Source: Paraburkholderia ginsengiterrae (GTDB lineage: Bacteria; Pseudomonadota; Gammaproteobacteria; Burkholderiales; Burkholderiaceae). Taken from it: a DNA stretch of 64,000 nucleotides. Location: positions 186,001 to 250,000 of the forward strand of contig NZ_LXKA01000327.1 in assembly GCF_001645125.1 (NCBI RefSeq), written 5' to 3'. Below are positions 1 through 8,842 of the stretch, in pieces. Numbering within the stretch: position 1 is the first letter of the stretch; each line of letters opens with the position of its first letter. The notes beneath the pieces were generated by a model. That model did not search any database, was not told the origin of the DNA, and saw only the letters and a list, made by a program, of their open reading frames with translations. The position numbers and the translations under genes are program-made.

Positions 1-1003
1 CCGCCGCGCCGACGAAGCAGCACACGGCGTAGTGCCAGCGCCGCTCGCCGGTGATGTCCGACGAGCGTCCGATCAGGATCATGCCGATGCCTGCCGCCAG
101 ATACGGAATCGCGGTGACGAAGCCGTTGGTGACGAGATTCGTCACGCCGAGATCCTTGACGATCTGCGGCAGCCAGAAGGAGAAGCCCGCGTTGCCGGTG
201 ACGAGGCAGAAGTAGATCAGTGTGAGCAGCCAGAAGCGGCCCGAGCGAAGCGCAACCGCGAGGCTATGCTCGGCGCCGGCCGCGGCCGCCGCGCTGTTTT
301 CCCGCGCGATGCGGCCGATAATCACGCGCTTTTCGTCGGCGGTGAGCCAGGCGGCTTCGGCGGGCGTGTTGCGCAGGACGGCGAGCGCCCAGAACCCGGC
401 GAGGATCGACGGGATGCCTTCGATCAGGAACATCCACTGCCAGCCGCGCAAACCGTGCGCCTCATGCAGCGCCGACATCAGAAAGCCCGATAACGGCGCG
501 CCGATGATGCCCGCTACCGGAATCGCCGCCATGAACACGGCGACCATGCGCGCGCGCCGGTCGGACGGAAACCAGAACGTCAGATACAGCACCACGCCCG
601 GCACCAGACCGGCTTCGGCGACGCCGAGGAAAAAGCGCAGCACGTAGAACATCGTTTCCGAGCGCACGAACATCATCAGACACGACAGCAGGCCCCACAG
701 CATCGTGATGCGGGCAATCGTGGCGCGCGCGCCGAACTTTTTCAGCAGCAGATTGCTCGGCACTTCGAACACGAAATAGCCGAAGAAAAAGATCCCCGCG
801 CCGAGTCCGTACGCCGCATTCGACAGACCGAGGTCGCCGGTGAACTGCAGCTTCGCGTAGCCGATGTTGACGCGGTCCAGATACGACAGCACATAGACGA
901 GAAACAGGAACGGCATGATGCGCCAGGTGATCTTGCGCAGTGCGGCGGCTTCGAGTAATGCGTCGGCGGACGCGCTGGCGGCGGATTGCGAAGTCGAGCT
1001 CAT
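1..1003 (-). CDS. MFS transporter, anion:cation symporter type (3' end outside window)
   Basis: This is an inner-membrane secondary transporter of the major facilitator superfamily, probably importing an organic anion with a cation. The protein starts at the ATG at 1003 and reads about 334 codons to the window edge, so the C-terminus is missing. Residues 40-50 read SYLDRVNIGYA, typical of the tartrate/phthalate permease branch, and are followed by repeated hydrophobic helices. A soluble central loop follows helix 6. It lies 10 nt downstream of the DUF2848 gene on the same strand, so the two probably form one operon. The substrate cannot be deduced; a carboxylic acid handled by the DUF2848 protein is an inference. 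Confidence 0.88.
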   Translation of the reverse strand, partial: MSSTSQSAASASADALLEAAALRKITWRIMPFLFLVYVLSYLDRVNIGYAKLQFTGDLGLSNAAYGLGAGIFFFGYFVFEVPSNLLLKKFGARATIARITMLWGLLSCLMMFVRSETMFYVLRFFLGVAEAGLVPGVVLYLTFWFPSDRRARMVAVFMAAIPVAGIIGAPLSGFLMSALHEAHGLRGWQWMFLIEGIPSILAGFWALAVLRNTPAEAAWLTADEKRVIIGRIARENSAAAAAGAEHSLAVALRSGRFWLLTLIYFCLVTGNAGFSFWLPQIVKDLGVTNLVTNGFVTAIPYLAAGIGMILIGRSSDITGERRWHYAVCCFVGAA

Positions 1004-1013
1004 GAACGAAGCC

Positions 1014-1700
1014 TCATTCGACGATGGGAAGCGCGCGCACGCTATAGGCGTGGCGCAGCGTGCGGTTCAGGATGGGGTCGTGCAATTCGAGTTCGAGCGC
1101 ATCGCCGTCAGCCATGCCGACGATGCCGCCCTGCACGGCCAGCGTGCCGCAGAACATCGCCGCGCCTTGCGCGAGCGGCGCGCGCCCGAGCAGATCGGCG
1201 GCGGGCAGCAGCGACGCGACACTGCCTTGCTGATAGACGCGCCGCTCGCCGTTCACCACGGCATAGGCGCGCAATTCCAGCTGGTCCCAATGAGCGGACA
1301 CGTCTTCGAAACGCCACGCTTCGCGCGCGAGCGGCTTCGGGCAGACCTGTTTCGAGACGGTCACGCCATAGGCCTCGACCTCGCGATCCGTGTGGTCCGA
1401 GCCGACAGTGACGAGCAAGCCATTGTCCGTTTGCACCAGCACGCATTCGGCTTCGCCGCTCGACTTCACGCCGACCACGTCGATCTGGCCGGCTTGCGTC
1501 AGCAATTCCGCGCCGAGGCGGTAGAAGCACGGCGTGGTGGACGGCCGCTTCACCCCGAGTTCGGCCAGCTCGGCAATGTGATGCTCGATGGCGGCCTGAT
1601 CGCGGCCGGCCCAGCCGGCTATGGTCAGACGATTCACTTCCGCAAGCTCGGCGCTCCGGCTGCCGGAACGGTCTACAACGTTGAAGGACACCTGCTGCAT
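1014..1700 (-). CDS. DUF2848 family protein
   Basis: The product is a 228-residue soluble protein that I recognise as the DUF2848 family, whose biochemical role is not established. The ATG at 1700 is preferred over an in-frame GTG at 1715, because the GTG lies inside a GGAGAG ribosome binding site that sits 7 nt before the ATG. The family is distantly related to fumarylacetoacetate-hydrolase-fold enzymes, so a role in carboxylic acid catabolism is plausible but inferred. It is the first gene of a pair with the MFS transporter. A palindrome just upstream may be the operator of the pair. Confidence 0.8.
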   Translation of the reverse strand: MQQVSFNVVDRSGSRSAELAEVNRLTIAGWAGRDQAAIEHHIAELAELGVKRPSTTPCFYRLGAELLTQAGQIDVVGVKSSGEAECVLVQTDNGLLVTVGSDHTDREVEAYGVTVSKQVCPKPLAREAWRFEDVSAHWDQLELRAYAVVNGERRVYQQGSVASLLPAADLLGRAPLAQGAAMFCGTLAVQGGIVGMADGDALELELHDPILNRTLRHAYSVRALPIVE

Positions 1701-1736
1701 CACTCGACTCTCCACAAAATATGCTGCAAATATTAT

Positions 1737-1750
1737 TGTGATATTTCACA
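1737..1750. promoter_or_regulatory. Perfect palindrome upstream of DUF2848-MFS operon, candidate operator
   Basis: TGTGA-TATT-TCACA is a perfect inverted repeat with a 4-nt centre, 37 nt upstream of the DUF2848 start. It sits in a locally AT-rich patch that also holds AAATAT/ATATTT arms at 1728-1746. The spacing differs from a CRP site (6-nt centre). A GntR- or FNR-type dimer is possible. No adjacent regulator is visible in the window. Confidence 0.4.
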
Positions 1751-1909
1751 GATGTCCAGCGTGTCAAAAACTTTCCTGTTCGCGGCGCGGCCGTGGGGTT
1801 CGAGCGGGCAGCAAGCCAGAGCCTGTCGGCCGCTCGCGCGATCCGGCGCGTCGGATTCGTTTGCTACACTGCGCTTCTTGATACATTACTTTTTGTAAGG
1901 AACGCCTTC

Positions 1910-3667
1910 ATGCACCATGGCATTGGCTTTATTCAGGACCTGGCGGTCGTGATGGCGCTGGCCGGCGTCGTCACCGTGCTGTTCCATCGCCTGAAGCAGC
2001 CGGTGGTGCTCGGCTATATCGCCGCCGGCGTGATCATTGGACCGTACACGCCGCCGTTCCAGCTGATTCACGACGAGCAGACCATTCAGACCTTGGGCGA
2101 GCTCGGCGTGGTGTTTCTGATGTTTTCGCTCGGACTCGAATTCAGTTTGCGCAAGCTGTTTCAGGTCGGAGTAACGGCGATCGTCGCCGCGCTGTCCGAG
2201 ATCGTGCTGATGCTGTGGCTCGGTTACGAGATCGGCAGCGCGTTCGGCTGGAACTCGATGGATTCACTGTTCCTCGGCGCGATTCTCGCAATCTCGTCGA
2301 CCACCATCATTGTCAAGGCGCTCTCCGAGCTGGGCTTGAAGCGCGAGAGCTTCGCGCAGCTGGTGTTCGGGATTCTCATTGTCGAGGACATTCTGGCCAT
2401 CGCGATGCTCGTGCTGCTGTCCGGTATCGCCCAGACCGGGGAGTTGAGCGCGGGTGTCGCCGTGGTCACGCTGGGCAAGCTGCTGCTGTTCATGACCGTG
2501 TCGCTGGTGGTCGGCATTCTGCTGGTGCCGCGCGCCCTGAACTACGTGGCGCGCGCCCGCAGCGACGAGATGCTGCTGGTCTCCGTGCTGGGCTTCTGTT
2601 TCGGCTTCTGTCTGCTGGTCGTGAAGCTCGACTACAGCATCGCGCTCGGCGCGTTTCTGATCGGTGCGATCATGGCCGAATCGCGCCATCTGCACCGCAT
2701 CGAGCATTTGATTGCGCCGCTGCGCGACGCGTTTTCCGCGATCTTCTTCGTGACCATTGGCCTGATGCTGAATCCGGCCGTGCTGGTCGACTACGCGTGG
2801 CCGATCGCAGTGATCACGGTGGCGGTGATAGTCGGCAAGATCGTGTCGTGCGGGCTCGGCACCTTTCTGGCCGGCAAGGACGGACGCACGGCGATGCGCG
2901 TCGGCATGACGGTCTCGCAGATCGGCGAGTTTTCGTTCATCATCGCCTCGCTCGGGTTGACGCTGAAGGTGACGAGCGCGTTTCTGTATCCGATTGCGGT
3001 GGCGGTGTCCGCGTTGACCACGCTTTTCACGCCATATCTGATCCGCGCGGCGGACCCGCTGACCCGGCGCCTCGGCCGTGCCATGCCGCCCACGCTGGCG
3101 AACGTGTTCGGATTGTATGGGCAGTGGCTGCGCAGCCTCAGCACGGCGAGCGGCGAACCGACGGTGTTCGGCATGACCCGCCGTATTGTTCTGCAGATTG
3201 CTGTCAACCTGGCGCTGGTCGCCGCGATCTTCGTGGCCGTGTCGTACAGCGCGCCCTATTCGACGAGGCTGCTCGCGCACTGGCTGAGCTCCGAGCCGAT
3301 GCAGCGCGTGGTGTTGTGGAGCCTTGCGCTGGTCCTGTCGATGCCGTTCCTGGTGGCCGTGTATCGCAAGACCAAATCACTCGCCTTGCTGCTCGCCGAG
3401 GTCAGCGTGCAGCCGGCCACGGCCGGGCGCTTTACGAGTGCGATCCGTTACGCGATCTCTGACCTGGTGCCGGTGGTCTCGATGGTGGGCGTGTTTCTGC
3501 TGGTCGCGGCGCTGTCGAGCAGCATCTTGCCGCCGACCGGGCTGCTCACCGCTGTGCTGATCTGCGCCGCGCTGCTGCTGGCGCTCGTCTGGCGATGGTG
3601 CGTGAAGATCCACGCGGCAATGCAGATCGCTCTGCGGGAAACGTTCGACGAGCAGCCGGATCCATAA
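1910..3667 (+). CDS. Kef-type cation:proton antiporter (CPA2), no RCK domain
   Basis: This is an inner-membrane monovalent cation/proton antiporter of the CPA2/Kef family. The start is the ATG at 1910 (585 aa), preceded by TAAGGA; in-frame codons further upstream have no ribosome binding site. Residues near 25-45 (HRLKQPVVLGYIAAGVIIGP) are the family hallmark. The Na_H_exchanger domain covers roughly residues 10-390. Where KefB/KefC carry a C-terminal TrkA-N/RCK domain, this protein instead has four or so further hydrophobic helices (about residues 430-575), so cytosolic nucleotide or glutathione gating is not expected. It stands alone, without a KefF/KefG partner nearby. The transported ion (K+ or Na+) cannot be told from sequence. 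Confidence 0.88.
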   Translation: MHHGIGFIQDLAVVMALAGVVTVLFHRLKQPVVLGYIAAGVIIGPYTPPFQLIHDEQTIQTLGELGVVFLMFSLGLEFSLRKLFQVGVTAIVAALSEIVLMLWLGYEIGSAFGWNSMDSLFLGAILAISSTTIIVKALSELGLKRESFAQLVFGILIVEDILAIAMLVLLSGIAQTGELSAGVAVVTLGKLLLFMTVSLVVGILLVPRALNYVARARSDEMLLVSVLGFCFGFCLLVVKLDYSIALGAFLIGAIMAESRHLHRIEHLIAPLRDAFSAIFFVTIGLMLNPAVLVDYAWPIAVITVAVIVGKIVSCGLGTFLAGKDGRTAMRVGMTVSQIGEFSFIIASLGLTLKVTSAFLYPIAVAVSALTTLFTPYLIRAADPLTRRLGRAMPPTLANVFGLYGQWLRSLSTASGEPTVFGMTRRIVLQIAVNLALVAAIFVAVSYSAPYSTRLLAHWLSSEPMQRVVLWSLALVLSMPFLVAVYRKTKSLALLLAEVSVQPATAGRFTSAIRYAISDLVPVVSMVGVFLLVAALSSSILPPTGLLTAVLICAALLLALVWRWCVKIHAAMQIALRETFDEQPDP

Positions 3668-3812
3668 GTCAGACGCGCGCTTGCCGAAGGCGCTTGCTTT
3701 GGGGCGCCCGCAACAATGTGACCATTTGTGTGCGGGTTTGCGGGGCTTGCCGCGCTAGCGGATAATCAGGGCATATTCATTCGTTCGCGTTGAAGGCGCC
3801 TGTCTGACTGTC

Positions 3813-5306
3813 ATGAGCGAAAACAAACCTGATAATGCCGGTCAGCCCGGCAATCCGCCGTCGTCTTCCGCCTCGCCAGCGCCGGCACCGTCTGGCGCGC
3901 CGGCACGCGTCTCCGAATTGGCGGAACCGGCGGCTTCGCTACCTCTCTCGCACGAAGATGCCATCCAGTCTCCCGTCAAGGACCCGGTCGCGCCACCCGC
4001 CGCGTCGCCGGCCGGCAGACCTGCTGAGCCAACGGTGACGCCTTCTGCGGAAGAGGCTGCCATGCGATCGTCGACCGACGACCTCGGCAGCGCGTCGGCC
4101 GTGACGCCCGCCGACGCGCAAACGGCGCAGCAACGCGACGCGGCCGAGGCACGCAGTTCGGCTGCGGCATCCGTCGCGCGGCAGGAAGCGGCCGTTCACG
4201 AGAACGAGCCACGTGCCCGCATGCATGCGGCTAATCCGGCGTCGAGCCTTGAAAGGAACGACCCCCTTGACGGCGGGTTGATCACCGCGACCGACGACGC
4301 GACGGTGGTCGAAGAAGCGCAAGCCTCCACGGGGCGCCGGCCCGGCTCTCCGCCGCCCGGCTTTGGCGCCGCCCCCGACTTCTCGGCGACCAACCCGCCG
4401 CCGCCCAATGCGTTGCCGCCGTCGCCGCCGCGCTATCTGAAGCACAGCGATTCGGCGTGGACGGTGTTCGGCCGCATCATTGCGGCGCGTGCCCGCCAGA
4501 TATTCGACCGCGCCGGTCAACGGATCACGCAGCGCACGCTGCGCATCGGCGTGTCGGCGCGCATCTTCCACCCGGAGCCGGGCGCGAAGGGGCTGCGGGG
4601 CAAGACCCTGCAGTACCTCGAGGAATCGATCGCGCACTGGGTGATGTCGCGCGACGTGCTGGTGTTCATGATTCCCACGGTCGGTCATCAGGGCATGCTG
4701 CACCCAAGCAATATCCGCTTGCGCGACTACGCGAAGCATCTCGACGGGCTGCTGCTGCAAGGCGGCGCCGACGTCTCGCCGCAGTCTTATGCGGAACAGG
4801 CCAGCAGCCACGAGTGGCCCGGCGACCGCGTGCGCGACATGTACGAACTCGAATTGCTGCACGAGTTCATCGAGTCCGGCAAGCCGGTGCTGGGCGTGTG
4901 CCGCGGCTGTCAGCTGATTAACGTGGCGTTCGGCGGCACCTTGTATCAGGACATCGCCACCGATGTGCCGACCGCGGGCACGCACGTCAACGAGAACTAC
5001 GATCAGCATCGGCACGGGATTCATTTCCCGGACGGCTCGACGCTGGCCAATATGTTTCCGGGCCGGCGCGATGCAATCGTCAACTCGATCCACCATCAGG
5101 CGGTCAAGACGCTCGGCCGCGATCTCAATATCGAGGCGGTGTCGGCGTCGGACGGCATTATCGAAGCCGTGCGCTATCGGCGTGCGCCTTTCGTGATGGG
5201 GGTGCAGTGGCATCCGGAGTTCCATCGCGCGGGCGGCCCGGAGTTGCTCGATTGCACGCCGTTGCTCGATACGTTCTTGCGGGTAGCGCGCGAAACGCGG
5301 TTTTAA
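3813..5306 (+). CDS. Class I glutamine amidotransferase (peptidase C26) with long disordered N-terminus
   Basis: This 497-residue protein has a C26/gamma-glutamyl-GABA hydrolase-like domain in its second half (about residues 245-490). The nucleophile is C363 within GVCRGCQLINVAFGG, and the remaining catalytic residues are H467 and E469 within GVQWHPEFH. Related enzymes (PuuD type) hydrolyse gamma-glutamyl amides in polyamine catabolism. The first ~215 residues are rich in Pro, Ala, Ser and Glu with no recognisable domain, which is unusual for the family and suggests a flexible tail. The ATG at 3813 is the first in-frame start. It has no puu-type neighbours, so the substrate remains open. Confidence 0.85.
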   Translation: MSENKPDNAGQPGNPPSSSASPAPAPSGAPARVSELAEPAASLPLSHEDAIQSPVKDPVAPPAASPAGRPAEPTVTPSAEEAAMRSSTDDLGSASAVTPADAQTAQQRDAAEARSSAAASVARQEAAVHENEPRARMHAANPASSLERNDPLDGGLITATDDATVVEEAQASTGRRPGSPPPGFGAAPDFSATNPPPPNALPPSPPRYLKHSDSAWTVFGRIIAARARQIFDRAGQRITQRTLRIGVSARIFHPEPGAKGLRGKTLQYLEESIAHWVMSRDVLVFMIPTVGHQGMLHPSNIRLRDYAKHLDGLLLQGGADVSPQSYAEQASSHEWPGDRVRDMYELELLHEFIESGKPVLGVCRGCQLINVAFGGTLYQDIATDVPTAGTHVNENYDQHRHGIHFPDGSTLANMFPGRRDAIVNSIHHQAVKTLGRDLNIEAVSASDGIIEAVRYRRAPFVMGVQWHPEFHRAGGPELLDCTPLLDTFLRVARETRF

Positions 5307-5779
5307 CGCGAGTTGTTTCACACCGCGTTTTGCGGCGCGGCTTTTCGCAGGTGTCGTGGAGGCTGGTTTGTTCGGGGCGTTGCCGTGGTATGCGGTGGGG
5401 TTCCGGGCAAACCGGCGCCTGGTTGTTCTTGCTTGGTCCGACAGCGGATTTCGGTTTAGCCTGTTTTGCGCGCCGGGCCGCCTTTTGCCTGGGGCGCGGG
5501 CTGCTTCCTCTTCTAAATCGGCCGACACCGATTTTTCGAGATTGCACTTGATACGTGCGAATCCTACGCAAATTCAGAATTATCTGCAGAGTAAAATCAT
5601 CGCATTCCTAAATTACCTGATTGCGTTTATTCCGCGATTGATGGCTTTGCCTGATTAAATCATTCGCGCGCCTTTTATCTCGATTTAAAGTCCGTCTGCG
5701 CGACACTTGAATGCTTCGCTTAGCGGCTAATCCGCGCGATAATCTGCGGCTGATCTGGAATTGCATGGAGCATGCACGT
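5307..5779. other. 473-nt gene-free region with AT-rich core
   Basis: No credible gene is seen. The first ~200 nt keep the local high GC and hold a candidate terminator at 5515-5536. From about 5540 to 5700 composition shifts sharply to AT-rich, with several TTAAAT/AAATTA tracts. This may be promoter DNA for the exported protein that follows, or an H-NS-type silenced patch. No repeats or mobile-element ends were noticed. Confidence 0.5.
5515..5536 (+). terminator. Candidate intrinsic terminator after the amidotransferase gene
   Basis: Perfect 7-bp arms AAATCGG and CCGATTT flank a 6-nt loop and run into five T residues. It lies about 210 nt after the amidotransferase stop, which is far for a gene-end terminator, so confidence is moderate. 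Confidence 0.45.
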
Positions 5780-6496
5780 ATGAAGTACCCCTTAATTGTA
5801 CGGCGCGCCATGCTGCTCGCGACCTCGTGTGCGCTGTTGCAGCAAGGCGGTCTCGTACTGGCTGCACAGGACGGCGAGGCCGCGCCGCTGGCCGGCACGC
5901 GGCCGGCCATCAACACCCTGACGCCGCAGCGCGTGGCCGACGCGCTGCCCGGTGCGTCAGGCGGCACGGCAGCCGCGGCGGTGGACGCGCAGGGCAATGT
6001 CGCCGAACTCATGCAGATGATTCACGACGCCAAGCTGAGCGAATTGCGCACCACGTATAACGGCAGTTACGGCGCGAGTCTGTTTTTCTATCCGCCGGAG
6101 ATGACGTACTACGTCGCACTATTCCAGGATAAACATTTCTGGCGAGTGATCAAGACTGAGGATGCCGGCCGCGCGGAAGCCATCTACACGGGCTTTGCGC
6201 AACAGACAGTGCAACTCGCGGATATTGAGATTCGTCGCACTCAGTTGCAGGCACAGAAGGCCTACATCGAAGACATCATCGCGGTGTCGGAAGATCGCGC
6301 AAAGCGCCTGCAAGCCGATCTCGACGTGGCGCGTACGCAGCAAGCCAAGGTCAACGACTATCAGCGGCAAACGCAGGGTGAAGCCACCGCGCTGCGCGCG
6401 GAAAAGGAGCGCGCGCAAGCGCAATTGCGCCAGGTCCAAAGCGAAGTGCTGCAGTTGCAGCGCCAGACCGAAATGGGCTTGCCCGTTCAGAAGTAA
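5780..6496 (+). CDS. Exported coiled-coil protein, DUF2968-like
   Basis: The product is 238 residues from the ATG at 5780, chosen because GGAG lies 8 nt upstream and the protein then opens with a standard Sec signal peptide (MKYPLIVRRAMLLATSCALL) cleaved near residue 28. A globular segment around residues 75-135 is followed by a long Gln/Arg/Glu-rich coiled coil (about residues 150-238). I recognise it as similar to DUF2968, a Burkholderiales family of unknown function. It is monocistronic, with a strong terminator 14 nt downstream. A periplasmic structural or scaffold role is only a guess. Confidence 0.78.
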   Translation: MKYPLIVRRAMLLATSCALLQQGGLVLAAQDGEAAPLAGTRPAINTLTPQRVADALPGASGGTAAAAVDAQGNVAELMQMIHDAKLSELRTTYNGSYGASLFFYPPEMTYYVALFQDKHFWRVIKTEDAGRAEAIYTGFAQQTVQLADIEIRRTQLQAQKAYIEDIIAVSEDRAKRLQADLDVARTQQAKVNDYQRQTQGEATALRAEKERAQAQLRQVQSEVLQLQRQTEMGLPVQK

Positions 6497-6509
6497 CTGC
6501 ATGAATGTG

Positions 6510-6549
6510 AAAAAGCCTGGCCGTCAAATTTGATGGCCAGGCTTTTTTT
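6510..6549. terminator. Bidirectional intrinsic terminator
   Basis: AAAAAGCCTGGCC pairs with GGCCAGGCTTTTT around a short inner palindrome (TCAAATTTGA). It has T-runs in both orientations and separates the convergent DUF2968-like gene and the unrecognised membrane protein gene. Confidence 0.9.
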
Positions 6550-6577
6550 GTGTGCGCAAACGCGATCGCGGCGCGTG

Positions 6578-7678
6578 TTACTTCGCAAATTGTTCCGGGA
6601 CCTCAGTGACCCGGCGCTGCGACAGATGATTCATCCATTCCGTACTGCTGGTGGCCGACGGCGCGTTTGCCGAGGCAGAGCGCGGCGCGCGCGGGATGTC
6701 GCGCAGATGCGTCGATGCGGAAACTGCCACGTCCGCATATTCATCGACGCCGAGCCGTGCCGGGGAGAGTGGCGAGAAGGGGCCCGCAGCCGACGGGCGG
6801 GGCGACACGTGCGCAAGGCTCTTCGGAGTAGTGAAACGTGAAGTGTCCGCGGTATTTGTCGTTACATGCGTCGCGTGCTTGGTTGCAACGTAGTGCGCTT
6901 TGTGCCGCTGGTTTTGATTGCGTTCGCTGGCGGCTTTGTCGCCAATGGGTTTGCGGCGAGGCGAAACCGCTTGACTGCCCGTGAAGTGAGGCGCGGCCAT
7001 AGGCAATGCCGCTGGCGATGCTGGAACCGAAGCCGTCGTGGGCGCGAATGCTCCAACAGGACTGGGCGCAGTAGTCCTTGCCGACGCCGCGCCAGAATAC
7101 GCGGGCGCCGATGCGGCCACCAGCCCGGACGCGTTTGAGGCGCGGTCGGCATGGGTGGGCGCGGTGGTCGGCTTGCGCAAAGTTGCCGGTTGCGAGTCAT
7201 GCTGAGTCGATCCCGTGCTGGGGTAATTGGCGTGAGTGATCGTGTGGCGATGCGTCAGATGATCGACGCCGATCCAAGCCAGCACCGCAGCGCCACCCAG
7301 CGCGCAGGCGCCGCCTGCCAATGCCGTCCAATAGTTGGCCGACCCGACAACCCATGGAGTGGTCACAGTTTCATTGGCCACCTGGGCCGCCACGCCGTGC
7401 GGTGCCTCGGAAACCGCCGGCCGCGCCACAGCTGCAGCGCCCATGGGCGCGTGCGACTCCTCTAGCGGCGACCACTGGCAAAACGAGCGAATTGCCTGAT
7501 CGCTCATACAGAACGTGCGCAACAAGGCGGCATAGAGCGCCTTGAGTTCAGCCCGCAAGCTGTAGCCCGGCGGAAGCAGCGCCCAGTCACAGCCGAAAGG
7601 TGCCGGCAGCTGACTGAGCGGGCGCAAACGCGGCAAAGCCAGATAGCCGACGATCGGGGTGAACGGAATGGTGGACAT
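6578..7678 (-). CDS. Hypothetical single-pass membrane protein, Pro/Ala/Thr-rich
   Basis: I do not recognise this 366-residue protein. Residues 1-75 look globular and contain three Cys (30, 57, 67). One clear membrane helix spans about 116-137 (YWTALAGGACALGGAAVLAW). The remaining ~230 residues are low complexity, rich in Ala, Pro, Ser, Thr and His, and probably disordered outside the cytoplasm. The ATG at 7678 follows a modest AAGAGA site. Codon use is GC-rich like its neighbours, with no sign of recent transfer. A role in envelope or regulatory anchoring is possible, but no function can be assigned. Confidence 0.6.
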   Translation of the reverse strand: MSTIPFTPIVGYLALPRLRPLSQLPAPFGCDWALLPPGYSLRAELKALYAALLRTFCMSDQAIRSFCQWSPLEESHAPMGAAAVARPAVSEAPHGVAAQVANETVTTPWVVGSANYWTALAGGACALGGAAVLAWIGVDHLTHRHTITHANYPSTGSTQHDSQPATLRKPTTAPTHADRASNASGLVAASAPAYSGAASARTTAPSPVGAFAPTTASVPASPAALPMAAPHFTGSQAVSPRRKPIGDKAASERNQNQRHKAHYVATKHATHVTTNTADTSRFTTPKSLAHVSPRPSAAGPFSPLSPARLGVDEYADVAVSASTHLRDIPRAPRSASANAPSATSSTEWMNHLSQRRVTEVPEQFAK

Positions 7679-7986
7679 AGGTCTCTTGCAGCGCCTTTAA
7701 GTTGGGCCGCCGATCGGCAGCCCGGGGGTCTGTCGGGACCCAGGCCTCGAGGCGAGGCGCGTGAAATGTCTTGCTTGCACGCCGTATGTCGACGGCGGGC
7801 GCCGTTGCCATGCCCCGTTTGCGTACACGGAGGGTGTGGGCGCCTCACTGTGCGGCCATTTGGGTAGGCAAGATGATGCAAGGAGTCCGTCGCCTTAACG
7901 ATCAGACAGCTCTGAAAATACGTGCTGATTCTTCTTGAACTGGAGCGGACCGCGTCGACATAACAAGCAAACGGGCCGCGTCTGTT
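7679..7986. other. 308-nt intergenic region
   Basis: No gene is supported. Open frames here are continuations of shadow frames of the flanking genes. A small GGGTC/GGACCC hairpin near 7727-7742 has no T-run. The region presumably holds the promoter of the minus-strand membrane protein gene and the end of the acetyltransferase transcript. Confidence 0.4.
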
Positions 7987-8511
7987 CTATCGATTTAGCC
8001 GGTACACATAGCGCAGCGCGGTAATGTCCACGCCGCCCATGTGATCCGGTTCGGCGCCGGCAAACTGCCAGCCTTGCCGTTCGTAGAAGCCGATCGCAGG
8101 CACGTTGCCTTCGAGCACGAACAGATAGAGCTGCGCCTCGCCTTGCGCGCGGGCCCAGTCTTCGGCCGCACGCATCAACAGCTTGCCGACGCCGACGCCC
8201 TGATAGCCCGGCAGCGCATGGAGGTTGTCGAGCAACACGCCCCACGCGGATTCCGGCTGACGTTCGACGCAGACGAAACCGGCCGGCTCCCCCGCGAGTT
8301 CGGCGATCTGCACCATGCGGCGTTCGCCGCCCGGCGCGCTCAGGCGCGCTTCCCAATAGGCGGCGCGCTCACGCGTGACTTCACCATCGAGGAAGGCGTC
8401 GGGCAGCAGGCCGCGATAAGTAGCCTGCCAGCTGGCACTGTGGATCGAAGCAATGAGCGCGGCATCCGCGAGTGTCGCGGGGCGCAGCGAAAGAGCGGGA
8501 TCGGTTCGCAT
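7987..8511 (-). CDS. GNAT family N-acetyltransferase
   Basis: This is a 174-residue GCN5-related acyltransferase that would move an acetyl group from acetyl-CoA to an unknown amine. The family motif A appears as GYQGVGVGKLLMRAAEDWAR, the pyrophosphate-binding loop. The C-terminal FYERQGWQFAGAE segment is the usual motif B. The ATG at 8511 begins right where homology-like sequence starts (LRPATLADAALIASIHSASW). A longer in-frame start at 8622 exists but neither has a strong ribosome binding site, so the start is uncertain. It is isolated between two intergenic regions. Confidence 0.8.
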   Translation of the reverse strand: MRTDPALSLRPATLADAALIASIHSASWQATYRGLLPDAFLDGEVTRERAAYWEARLSAPGGERRMVQIAELAGEPAGFVCVERQPESAWGVLLDNLHALPGYQGVGVGKLLMRAAEDWARAQGEAQLYLFVLEGNVPAIGFYERQGWQFAGAEPDHMGGVDITALRYVYRLNR

Positions 8512-8842
8512 CGGGGTCGTGATCAACGGAAATACCTGCCTGCCAATGCCACCGCGACGATAGGCGATGCTGTCTGTCCCACAAGGGGCACTTCCGGTGG
8601 TGCGTAATAAAAATGTATGCATTTCGCGACAGCGGCATCAACGGTAACATTACGTGCAGTGGCGGCCCTGTGATTCACCACGTTTACCCTGATACCGGCC
8701 CAACGCTTTCAGTAAGAGCGTGCGGCGCCCCCGGCGCGTTTCCTATAGTTCGCCCGTGGCATCCACTTGCCGAACGCAATGGATCGTTTCAACTGCCTGT
8801 CGCCCCCTGCACCTCGCGGCGACGGGCTAATCAGAGAATGTC
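8512..8842. other. 331-nt region between divergent acetyltransferase and MFS genes
   Basis: No gene is supported unless the acetyltransferase starts at 8622. The segment before the MFS start contains a TATAGT hexamer at 8744-8749 as a possible -10, without a good -35. No repeats were noticed. Confidence 0.35.

Noticed and set aside
2264-3280. Long antisense open frame inside the antiporter gene
   Set aside because: Shadow of high-GC codon bias in the real gene; composition is Arg/His-rich with no recognisable motif. The same applies to other long antisense frames in fds, gyrA and rpsA.
7504-7881. 125-residue minus-strand frame overlapping the unrecognised membrane protein gene start
   Set aside because: Arg/Pro/Cys-rich translation typical of a shadow frame, no ribosome binding site, overlaps the better supported gene.
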